From a bacterium (GTDB lineage Bacteria; Patescibacteriota; Minisyncoccia; UBA6257; 02-FULL-45-10c): DNA of 41,024 bases. The stretch lies in the NCBI GenBank assembly GCA_030700025.1, contig JAUYKI010000002.1, forward strand, positions 1 through 41,024, written 5' to 3'. This document shows, in pieces, positions 29,302 to 36,284 of this stretch (position 1 is the first letter of the stretch; each line of letters starts with the position of its first letter). The notes under the pieces were generated by a model, which saw only the letters and a list, made by a program, of their open reading frames with translations, was not told the origin of the DNA and did no database searches. Both the position numbers and the translations under genes were made by a program.

Positions 29302-31101
29302 CTATTTCTTAAGAAGCTCCTTAAAAATTTTAGCCGGAATATTAACCTGAGTTTTCATGCCGCGTTCTTGAAGCCGTTCCTTTCCGCGCTTTTGTTTTTT
29401 CCAAAGCTTCATTTTTCTGGTCCGGTCACCGCCGGTTTTTCCAAAGTTACCCAGCTCTTTACGCATTGCCGGAATATCTTCTCTGGCAATAATCCGCCCG
29501 CCGACTATGGCCTGCAAGGCCTGGGAAAATTGCTGTTGGGGCAACAGATCTTTTAACTTTTCCAAAGTTTTTCTCCCCTCCCTTTCTATATCGCTCTTAT
29601 GGATAATCCGGGTTAAACCGCTGACTTTATGGCTGGCTACAAAAACCTCCAGCTTAGCGACTTCGGTTCTTTGATACTCCGATACTAAATAACTTAGCGA
29701 GGCATAACCCGCGGAAATGGATTTCAGCTGATCATCAAAATCCCTGATTAATTCTGCCAGCGGCAAAAGAGCGGAAACTAACAAAGAATTTTTTCCCAGG
29801 TTTTCAGTGGTAATATCCCGCAAACGAAAGGTGTCTTGGAGGCGCATAATGGCGCCTAAATATTCCGCGGGCACTAAAATTTCTACTTTGGCCATTGGTT
29901 CTTCTACTTCTATGTAATCTAATGGAAAATCCTCAGGATAGTTAACCATTTTCCATTGGCCGTCCCGTAATTTTACGCGGTAGGAAACCGATGGAAAGCT
30001 GTGAACGGTGTTTAAGCTAAACTCTTTTTCCAAACGTTCAGCGGTAATTTCAAAATGCAGCCGCCCCAAAAATCCGCTTTTAAATCCCCGGCCCAAAAAT
30101 TCGTTAAAGTCCGGCTCAAACTTTAAAGAAGAGTCATTTAGCCGCAGTTTGCCCAGCGCATTTTTAAGATCATCATAATCATCCGCCTCTTCCGGGTAAA
30201 AAGAAACGAATACTACCGGCTGAGGATCTTTATAACCGTGCAAAGCGCCGGCAGAAGGGTCGGTAGTTATAGTATCGCCGATTTTCAGAGTTTCCGGGTC
30301 TTTTAATCCCGTAGCTACATAACCAATCTGGCCATTTTCGATTTTTGAAGAAATTTTTAACTCCGGGGAAAAGTAGCCAAGCTCTTTAATTTTAAATTCG
30401 GTATTAGTTGCCAGCAGAAATGCTCTTTGATCGGGTGAAATTTCCCCATCAAATGCCCGGACCGCGGCCACGATGCCTTTATGTTCATGGTAAAAAGAAT
30501 CGAAGATAAGCGCTCGGAAGACTTTAGAATTTTTTTCTTCCTTTCTTGCCGAGGTGGGATGCGGAACTTTTTTAATTACAGCGTTTAATAAATCAGCAAC
30601 GCCTAATCCAGTTTTTCCGGATACTTTATAAATTTCATTTTCCGGAACGCCAATCAGTTCCGCGGTGCTTTTAATAACATCTTCCACCCCCGGCGGATTC
30701 ATATCTACTTTATTAACCGCGCCGACAATGGTCAGCCCTGCTCTTTGAGCGGCGTGAAAATTCGCCAAGGTTTGGGCCTGGATTCCTTGAGTGGCATCTA
30801 CTAATAAAATTGCTCCGTCTACTGCCTCCAGCGCCCTGGAAACTTCATAGGAAAAATCGGAGTGGCCGGGAGTGTCAATTAAGTTGAGATCGTAAGTAAC
30901 GCCGTCCATTGTATAAGACATCCGCACCGGCGCCATTTTAATGGTAATTCCCCGTTCCCGTTCTAATTCCAATTGGTCTAAAAATTGCGCCTTCATGTGG
31001 CGCTTATCAATAGTCCCGGTAACTTCTAAAAGCCGGTCGGCTAAGGTGGATTTGCCGTGGTCAATGTGGGCAATAATGCAAAAATTGCGGATGTTATTCA
31101 T
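29302..31101 (-). CDS. lepA: Elongation factor 4 (LepA)
   Basis: Ribosomal back-translocating GTPase. G1 AHIDHGKST (about 10-18), G2 ERGITIK, G3 DTPGHSDF, G4 NKVD. Domain words such as GFLGRLHFEI, PAEYLGAIM and the C-terminal KKQKRGKERL with KTQVNIP are typical of LepA and absent from TypA. 599 residues, full length. It follows the glycosyltransferase gene by about 10 nt. Confidence 0.97.
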   Translation of the reverse strand: MNNIRNFCIIAHIDHGKSTLADRLLEVTGTIDKRHMKAQFLDQLELERERGITIKMAPVRMSYTMDGVTYDLNLIDTPGHSDFSYEVSRALEAVDGAILLVDATQGIQAQTLANFHAAQRAGLTIVGAVNKVDMNPPGVEDVIKSTAELIGVPENEIYKVSGKTGLGVADLLNAVIKKVPHPTSARKEEKNSKVFRALIFDSFYHEHKGIVAAVRAFDGEISPDQRAFLLATNTEFKIKELGYFSPELKISSKIENGQIGYVATGLKDPETLKIGDTITTDPSAGALHGYKDPQPVVFVSFYPEEADDYDDLKNALGKLRLNDSSLKFEPDFNEFLGRGFKSGFLGRLHFEITAERLEKEFSLNTVHSFPSVSYRVKLRDGQWKMVNYPEDFPLDYIEVEEPMAKVEILVPAEYLGAIMRLQDTFRLRDITTENLGKNSLLVSALLPLAELIRDFDDQLKSISAGYASLSYLVSEYQRTEVAKLEVFVASHKVSGLTRIIHKSDIEREGRKTLEKLKDLLPQQQFSQALQAIVGGRIIAREDIPAMRKELGNFGKTGGDRTRKMKLWKKQKRGKERLQERGMKTQVNIPAKIFKELLKK

Positions 31102-31111
31102 TCGCTTGATT

Positions 31112-32218
31112 TTAAGCGATTTGGCTGCTTTTTACAATTTTTAAAATTTCTTTTTTAAATTTATTTTTAGAGAACTTTTCCGCGGATTTTTGGATAGCGT
31201 CTTCATTAAAGGAGGTCAGCAAAAATCTCTTCACTGCTACTACTAAATCCTCCACAGTTTGCTTATGGAAGAATACTCCAGTAACTCCTTCGGTTACGAT
31301 TTCTCTGGCTCCGCCCTCGGAAAAGGCAATCACCGGGCAACCGCAGGCTTGCGCCTCCGCCGCCACTAATCCAAAATCTTCTACCTGCGGAAAAACCAAG
31401 GCTTCCGCCCCGCTATAAAAAGTCCGGAGGTCGTTATCGTCTACAAAGGGGTAAAATTCAATTTTTTTAGACTTCACCATGCTTTTAAGATTGGGCAATT
31501 CCGGTCCGTCGCCCACTATCAACAGCGGCCAGTTAAGCCGGTTGAAAGCCTCAATAATTAAATCAAAACGTTTGTAAGGCAATAACCGGCCGACCGCCAA
31601 AAAATAACCGCCTCTTTTAACATCCGACTTATAAAACTTACTGGAATCTACCGGCGGATAAATTACCTCTGATTCGCGGTTATAATATTTTTTTATTTTT
31701 TCAGAAATAAAATGAGAATTTGCTAATAAAGTATCCGGCCTCTGTCCGGCTTTTTTATCCCATTGGCGCAAATAGCTGAATATTGGCGCGGCTGCCAGCT
31801 TTACTGCCGGATGCCAGTTAAAGTATTGGCTGGACTCCCAAGCATAGCGGAGCGGAGTATGAATGTAAGAGATATGCCGAGGCAACTTTTGACTTTTAAC
31901 TTTTAACCATTGACTCGTTCCGATTCCTTTTCCAAAGCCGGCGCTAGAAGAAATAATTAAGTCGTAATCCGATTTTAAATCCATTAAATTTGCCGCTGTT
32001 GGCATCAGGGGTATGAAAAAACGGTGATTATTAGCCACTAATGAATTATTTAAAAAGCTTGTTCCTTGAACTTTGCCGTCAAAACGATTGCGGGTTTTAT
32101 CTTTATCATAAAAAAGCGTATAGATTGGCGCTTCAGGAAAAATTTCCGATAAAGTTTCCAGAACTCTTTCTCCCCCGCCATATTGGTTTAGATAATCGTG
32201 TGTTAGGGCAACTTTCAT
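31112..32218 (-). CDS. Glycosyltransferase family 4
   Basis: GT-B-fold enzyme transferring a sugar from an activated donor, probably for surface glycan or glycolipid. N-terminal HDYLNQYGGGERVLETL has the acceptor-side Gly motif. The C-terminal half has GRLLPYKRFDLIIEAFN, and the donor-binding EDFGLVAAEAQACGCPVIA with the EX7E pattern. ATG at 32218 is preferred over a TTG at 32230. It is divergent from the sugar transferase gene 47 bp away, and both may serve one glycan pathway. Confidence 0.9.
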   Translation of the reverse strand: MKVALTHDYLNQYGGGERVLETLSEIFPEAPIYTLFYDKDKTRNRFDGKVQGTSFLNNSLVANNHRFFIPLMPTAANLMDLKSDYDLIISSSAGFGKGIGTSQWLKVKSQKLPRHISYIHTPLRYAWESSQYFNWHPAVKLAAAPIFSYLRQWDKKAGQRPDTLLANSHFISEKIKKYYNRESEVIYPPVDSSKFYKSDVKRGGYFLAVGRLLPYKRFDLIIEAFNRLNWPLLIVGDGPELPNLKSMVKSKKIEFYPFVDDNDLRTFYSGAEALVFPQVEDFGLVAAEAQACGCPVIAFSEGGAREIVTEGVTGVFFHKQTVEDLVVAVKRFLLTSFNEDAIQKSAEKFSKNKFKKEILKIVKSSQIA

Positions 32219-32265
32219 AACTTTTAACAATTAACTATTTATAACTTTAACGTTATAATAATAAC

Positions 32266-32853
32266 ATGAAACGATTAATGGATATTATGGGCGCCACCGT
32301 TGGACTGGCAGTGACCGCTCCTTTGTGGCCATTTATCGCTTTAGCCATCAAGTTAGACCAAAAAGGCCCGGCCTTAGTAAAATTAGACCGCGTCAGTAGC
32401 GGCCGAACAATAAAAGTTTATAAATTCCGCTCTATGACTGATGGAGCGCATCAATTAAAGCCCCAATTAAAGCATTTAAACGAAAGAACCGACGGTTCAT
32501 TCTTTAAAATTAAAAATGACCCGCGTTTAACCCAAACAGGAAGGCTTTTGCGCAAGTTCCGGTTAGATGAGCTTCCCCAATTAATCAATGTTTTGAAGGG
32601 AGAGCTTTCTTTAGTCGGTCCGAGGCCCCATGAACCAGAAGAAGTTATTTTTTATCCGCATCCCCACAAGCATTTAATCGTTGCCAAAGCGGGCGTAACC
32701 GGACTATCGCAAGTTAACGGCGCCTCCAGTTTGCCGTTTTTGCGGGAATTGGAATTAGACAGCCATTACGTTAAAAACCAGTCTTTATTATTAGATGTTA
32801 AGATTTTAGGAAAAACTCTGTGGATTATGTTTTTTGATCCAACCGGCGTATAG
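32266..32853 (+). CDS. Bacterial sugar transferase (monotopic phosphoglycosyl transferase)
   Basis: Starts glycan assembly by moving a sugar phosphate onto a polyprenyl phosphate at the membrane. A re-entrant hydrophobic helix (about 5-28, GATVGLAVTAPLWPFIAL) is followed by the catalytic domain: VYKFRSM, FRLDELPQL (Asp-Glu dyad), LSLVGPRPHEPEE and AGVTGLSQVNG. 195 residues matches the minimal catalytic form, without the large N-terminal domain of WbaP-type proteins. TATAAT at 32254-32259 lies 6 nt before the ATG, so the mRNA is probably leaderless. Confidence 0.93.
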   Translation: MKRLMDIMGATVGLAVTAPLWPFIALAIKLDQKGPALVKLDRVSSGRTIKVYKFRSMTDGAHQLKPQLKHLNERTDGSFFKIKNDPRLTQTGRLLRKFRLDELPQLINVLKGELSLVGPRPHEPEEVIFYPHPHKHLIVAKAGVTGLSQVNGASSLPFLRELELDSHYVKNQSLLLDVKILGKTLWIMFFDPTGV

Positions 32854-32885
32854 AGTATAATGATTTTAAGAGAGTAAAACATTAC

Positions 32886-33281
32886 ATGTTTAACCCCAAC
32901 TTAAAACCGCCATCATTAAAATTAGAACATACCAATTTATTGCGCATTACTTTAGCTGGAAAAATGACCACTCTTCATAAAGATGAGGTGCGGAAATTTA
33001 CCGATCAAGTTTATACCGCGGTTCAGGAATTATATAAACGCACCGGCCAGAAAGTAAATTTTTTAACTGATTTGAAGGGCTTAGAAGTTATTGAACCGGA
33101 AGTCATGGATGTTTATTCCGAACTTCTAAAAAAAGATTTGCCATATGTAAATAAATCCGCCACTTTCGGAAGCAGTGTTATGATACTGGAAGCATTCGCG
33201 ACTTTAAGCGTGCTTAGCGCGCGCAGTAACTTCCGGCACTTTGCCACCCGCGAGGAAGCCTTGGAATATTTATTTGAATAA
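32886..33281 (+). CDS. SpoIIAA/STAS-like hypothetical protein (131 aa)
   Basis: Small soluble protein of mixed alpha/beta make-up. A first strand LLRITLAGKMT, a FLTDLKGLEVI strand, and a C-terminal RHFATREEALEYLFE segment together resemble the SpoIIAA-like/STAS fold used in regulation or lipid binding. No catalytic motif is seen. It follows the sugar transferase by 32 nt, but TATAAT at 32856-32861 suggests its own start. The family call is tentative. Confidence 0.6.
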   Translation: MFNPNLKPPSLKLEHTNLLRITLAGKMTTLHKDEVRKFTDQVYTAVQELYKRTGQKVNFLTDLKGLEVIEPEVMDVYSELLKKDLPYVNKSATFGSSVMILEAFATLSVLSARSNFRHFATREEALEYLFE

Positions 33282-33289
33282 CGTTGGTC

Positions 33290-33318
33290 TTGACTTTTAG
33301 CTCTGAAAGGTATATACT
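33290..33318 (+). promoter_or_regulatory. Promoter of the 33354 gene
   Basis: TTGACT (33290-33295), 17 nt, TATACT (33313-33318). Confidence 0.8.
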
Positions 33319-33353
33319 ATATTTAGTACTTAAACTTAAGTAGGGAGGTTACC

Positions 33354-33605
33354 ATGTATTACAAAGTGCGTCGTAACGCCGATGGCATGAAGGAAGTGGT
33401 TTTCGACCTCAGGGATTTTCCGATCTACAGCGGTGATGACGTTTACGCGAAGATTCTGGAAATCGCCCCGTGCGAATTTCTGGGAATCCCGCCGGTTCTG
33501 GCCTTCTTCAGCATGAAGCGGGAGGGCAAAGATCTCGAGCGCGCGGTCGTCAGCGTCAATACCAACGTGGTGTTCTCCTCGAATCTGCTGTTGGCTCACT
33601 GCTGA
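33354..33605 (+). CDS. Hypothetical protein, GC-rich (83 aa)
   Basis: Unrecognised soluble protein without membrane segments or Cys clusters (two Cys only). Start is set by GGGAGG 8 nt upstream. The gene is visibly richer in G+C (third positions mostly G/C) than flanking genes, hinting at recent transfer or a different codon-selection regime. It is monocistronic with consensus promoter and terminator. Function unknown. Confidence 0.75.
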   Translation: MYYKVRRNADGMKEVVFDLRDFPIYSGDDVYAKILEIAPCEFLGIPPVLAFFSMKREGKDLERAVVSVNTNVVFSSNLLLAHC

Positions 33606-33621
33606 AATTCTCGCTTGAACG

Positions 33622-33657
33622 CGCCTAGTCCAAAAGGATTAGGCGTTTTATTTTTTA
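33622..33657 (+). terminator. Terminator after the 33354 gene
   Basis: CGCCTAGTCC (33622-33631) pairs with GGATTAGGCG (33636-33645) around AAAA, followed by TTTTATTTTTT. Confidence 0.9.
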
Positions 33658-34176
33658 ATAAAAAAGTTTAGCCATTGCCATTATAACAGCTTGCCGGACA
33701 TATTCTTTCCGGTTTATCCGGCCATGAGTGATTAAGCTCAACATCCCCTCTTTACTGCCGATTTCACGATCTTCGGTTAGTCCCGCCTTAAAACAGGCCT
33801 GGTTAAAATTTAAATTTTCGTTTAAAACATAATGCATTAATTTTTCCGGGCATTCTATTGCCGGAGAAAGCCCTAAATGGAAAATTTTACCGTTATAAAT
33901 CGCGCAGGCGGTAAAGTCCATATAACCGGTTTTGGTAAAAGGAACCGCCATCAAGCCGGATTCAATTCCAAAACTATAATCACAATCTAAAAACGCGCTT
34001 TTGGCGCGGTTCATGGCGCCAGTTAAAGTTTCTTCCAAAGACTTCGGCTGATCGGAAACTCCGGATTCGGTTTTAACGCCCAGAACTTCCGCTTGGGCAA
34101 AATCTTTATATGAAACCAGTATTTCTTTGACCGCGCTAACTTTCGCGTTATTTGTTGAACCGACTTTAACTTTCAT
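33655..34176 (-). CDS. yjjX: Inosine/xanthosine triphosphatase (YjjX/DUF84 type)
   Basis: House-cleaning NTPase that removes ITP and XTP. The N-terminus MKVKVGSTNNAKVSAVKE is diagnostic, followed by SGVSDQPKSLEET and GAMNRAKSA, and by the FGIESGL strand. The ATG at 34176 is taken because this is where homology begins; the longer ORF to 34290 would include hairpin-forming leader DNA. 173 residues, normal length. It ends a salvage/repair-type gene run. Confidence 0.9.
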   Translation of the reverse strand: MKVKVGSTNNAKVSAVKEILVSYKDFAQAEVLGVKTESGVSDQPKSLEETLTGAMNRAKSAFLDCDYSFGIESGLMAVPFTKTGYMDFTACAIYNGKIFHLGLSPAIECPEKLMHYVLNENLNFNQACFKAGLTEDREIGSKEGMLSLITHGRINRKEYVRQAVIMAMAKLFY

Positions 34177-34350
34177 ATTATTTCTTGTTATTGATTCTGT
34201 TACGGGCATTGTTGAGCTTGCTTGTGTAGGCCGTAAGCAGCCAAGAGCTGGATTGGACTTTTCCGCCGTGGCCGACGTGAAGCGGATCAAATCCCCCGCT
34301 TACGGTTACTACGATTTTTTTATTTTTTGATGATTTTTTAAATCGCATAA
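34177..34350 (-). promoter_or_regulatory. Structured leader or inverted-repeat DNA before yjjX
   Basis: The gap holds an imperfect long inverted repeat: GTAGGCCGTAAGC (34228 region) pairs with GCTTACGGTTAC (34302 region). Inside lies a nested CCGCC/GGCGG-like hairpin (34262-34292). It could be a 5' leader structure of yjjX or another degenerate inverted-repeat element. No SD is seen. Confidence 0.4.
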
Positions 34351-34617
34351 TTATTCAAAAGAAATTATTTGCAGGCCCTTAGCTTTTATTTCCTCTTCGG
34401 GCCAATATAAACTGTCTAACTTAAATTTTACCACGTGCGTCACGCGTTTCTCCAGTTTTCGCCCGGTAAATTTCCGAGGTTCTCCGTCCCATTCCTCAAG
34501 GACTAATGCATCACCCTCGGCGATATTAAAATCATTTAAGCGCAACTCGCATTTCTTTTTCCCGGATAATATATCTTCAAAATGCCGCGGTTCTATTTTT
34601 TTGATAATTATAGCCAT
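34351..34617 (-). CDS. DUF3850/ASCH-like domain protein
   Basis: 88-residue PUA/ASCH-like fold protein. KKIEPRHFEDILSGKKKCELRLNDFNIAEGDALVLEEWD and YWPEEE match the DUF3850 family, whose GKK...ELR motif is expected to bind RNA or a modified nucleotide (motif shown in pieces: RHFEDILSGKK and ELRLNDFNIAEGD). Members are common in phage and small genomes. It lies between GNAT and yjjX genes in the same direction. Confidence 0.85.
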   Translation of the reverse strand: MAIIIKKIEPRHFEDILSGKKKCELRLNDFNIAEGDALVLEEWDGEPRKFTGRKLEKRVTHVVKFKLDSLYWPEEEIKAKGLQIISFE

Positions 34618-34628
34618 GTTATTCTCTG

Positions 34629-35120
34629 CTATCGTTCTTTGATTAAAATCTTCATTCCTAAAATTTGATTTAATTTTTCGATTACTTTTCCGCCCTCTTG
34701 GCTGAATAACCAGGCAAATAACTGAACATTTTTCGCGTGCGGAATAGCATCTATCGCTTCCAGGAACATTTTTACTGCTAACCCTTGCCCTCTATGTTTC
34801 GGCACCGTAAAAGCGGAACAAAGATACAGCGCTTCATAGCTATCCCGAACTTTTGTCAGATTAAGCAGTTCGCGTTCGTTAATTTCTCCTATTAAAAATT
34901 TTTCCATTAATTCAATTTGAGTTGGCAACACAGTCACCCAGCTAATCGGTTCCCCATTCTCTAGCCGGCAGATAACGGTTTTGGGGTGCAGTTTTTGTAT
35001 CTTATAAATTGATTCTCTAGTTATTGGTATCTGATTCGGATCGCTTTCGCTTTTAAAATATTGCTCGGCGATATTCAGCATTGTATTTAAAATTTTGTCA
35101 TTCATGCCGGGATTACTCAT
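34629..35120 (-). CDS. GNAT-like acetyltransferase
   Basis: 163 residues. The acetyl-CoA binding loop is recognisable in FTVPKHRGQGLAVKMFLEAI (about 110-129, R-x2-G-x-G/A type). The N-terminal half is divergent, and the acceptor is unknown. The ATG at 35120 overlaps the upstream stop by 8 nt (ATGAGTAA); ATG 35105 is an alternative. It is part of the run secA-GGCT-NUDIX-deoxyribosyltransferase-GNAT. Confidence 0.75.
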   Translation of the reverse strand: MSNPGMNDKILNTMLNIAEQYFKSESDPNQIPITRESIYKIQKLHPKTVICRLENGEPISWVTVLPTQIELMEKFLIGEINERELLNLTKVRDSYEALYLCSAFTVPKHRGQGLAVKMFLEAIDAIPHAKNVQLFAWLFSQEGGKVIEKLNQILGMKILIKER

Positions 35121-35523
35121 TAACTGCTATTTTACTTAAATCCCCGTTTAAAATTTCCGGGCTCATTGCTTCAATCTCATTTTTATAATTCATTTCCGGG
35201 GCGGAGTTCAATAAGTATATTTTTTTATCCAGCACGTGCGCGAAAGCCACTTCTATCAGGGCGTTGCCGCCGATATAATTTTCAACTCCGTTCTTAGTAA
35301 GGTTTAAAATCAAAACGGCGTCCGATGCTTTTATTTCATTCCAGTAATTTTTAAATAAATCGCCCTCCTGCTTTTCCCACTTCCCTTCCGCGCCTTTCTT
35401 CCCCGAAGCATATTCTTCGGTATCTTTAGGCAACACAACCACGTGGCCAAGCTGTTCTAGCTTTACCTTGGTTTCTACCATCTCTTTTCCAAATTGCATG
35501 CTTCCGCAAATTGCTATTTTCAT
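35113..35523 (-). CDS. Nucleoside 2-deoxyribosyltransferase-like protein
   Basis: 136-residue Rossmann-like protein. MKIAICGSMQF at the start, VVLPKD, SDAVLILNLTKNG, and NYIGGNALIEVAFAHVLDKKIYLL match the nucleoside deoxyribosyltransferase family. The Glu in GGNALIEV may be the family nucleophile. Substrate cannot be deduced. Placement beside NUDIX and yjjX genes suggests nucleotide housekeeping. Confidence 0.82.
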   Translation of the reverse strand: MKIAICGSMQFGKEMVETKVKLEQLGHVVVLPKDTEEYASGKKGAEGKWEKQEGDLFKNYWNEIKASDAVLILNLTKNGVENYIGGNALIEVAFAHVLDKKIYLLNSAPEMNYKNEIEAMSPEILNGDLSKIAVNE

Positions 35524-35532
35524 ATATTTTGA

Positions 35533-36003
35533 TTATATATTATTCCTCATAAGCATAATTTGCTTAGCGTTTTTTGAAATTTCTGGGAGATTATCGGACG
35601 AAAACCATTTGGCTTCAAGAATCTCTCGCTCATCAATTTTAAATACGCTGCTTCCGCTTTTTCCCATGAAAACTGTAACCGTATCCTTTTTGTACTCAGT
35701 CGTTGTGGTAAAGTCTCCGATTTTTCTCAAATCTTGCGTTTCAACTCCCACTTCTTCTATCACCTCTCTTTTTACCGCCTGTTCAGGCGTTTCGCCCCTA
35801 TTGATTCCTCCGCCGGGAAATGTCCAAAGTTTATGGCCATAAGTATTGCGAATCATTAAAATTTTTCCATTATTTTGAACAATGCATTTTACCCCGCTAG
35901 TTTTGGGTCTAAATATAAACCAGTAGATTTTAAGAATAGGATGTATTAGATTTCTAAGCGCTTTACTTTCCATGGCACTTTTTATCCTTTTACGTAAACC
36001 CAT
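35533..36003 (-). CDS. NUDIX hydrolase
   Basis: Pyrophosphohydrolase of nucleoside-diphosphate-linked compounds. The NUDIX box GX5EX7REVIEEVG begins at FPGGGINRGETPEQ (about residue 60). A short basic amphipathic N-terminus with IYWFIF precedes the domain. The ORF start at 36003 overlaps the GGCT-like gene by 22 nt; ATG 35973, 8 nt after that gene's stop, is an equally likely start. Specific substrate unknown. Confidence 0.88.
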   Translation of the reverse strand: MGLRKRIKSAMESKALRNLIHPILKIYWFIFRPKTSGVKCIVQNNGKILMIRNTYGHKLWTFPGGGINRGETPEQAVKREVIEEVGVETQDLRKIGDFTTTTEYKKDTVTVFMGKSGSSVFKIDEREILEAKWFSSDNLPEISKNAKQIMLMRNNI

Positions 36004-36284
36004 GCGGATATACCGCTTTTCAAAATAATCTCTTCTCGCTTATAAGAATTAGATTCGTATTCATCAATTTTTTTCAATTCATAATTCGTAACTTCGATTA
36101 CTAATCCTTTCACCCTTTCTTTTTTATCAGGAATAATAAGCGGATAATTTTCATCCTCAATTTTGATTTCTGATTTTCTATACCCGATCAGTTCATCGGG
36201 TACGGTCTTAATTACTCGTCCCAAAACATTTTTCTGAACTTCTGAATTGATTAATGTGCCGTAAATAAATAATTTATTTTCCAT
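35982..36284 (-). CDS. Gamma-glutamylcyclotransferase-like (AIG2) protein
   Basis: 100 residues with the GGCT fold marks FIYGTLINSEVQKNVLG (YGTL at about 7-10), a central GYRKSEIK, and IDEYESNSYKREEI carrying the presumed catalytic Glu. Such proteins cleave gamma-glutamyl amides. The ATG at 36284 is favoured; it overlaps the secA stop by 11 nt, so coupling to secA translation is likely. Confidence 0.82.
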   Translation of the reverse strand: MENKLFIYGTLINSEVQKNVLGRVIKTVPDELIGYRKSEIKIEDENYPLIIPDKKERVKGLVIEVTNYELKKIDEYESNSYKREEIILKSGISAWVYVKG

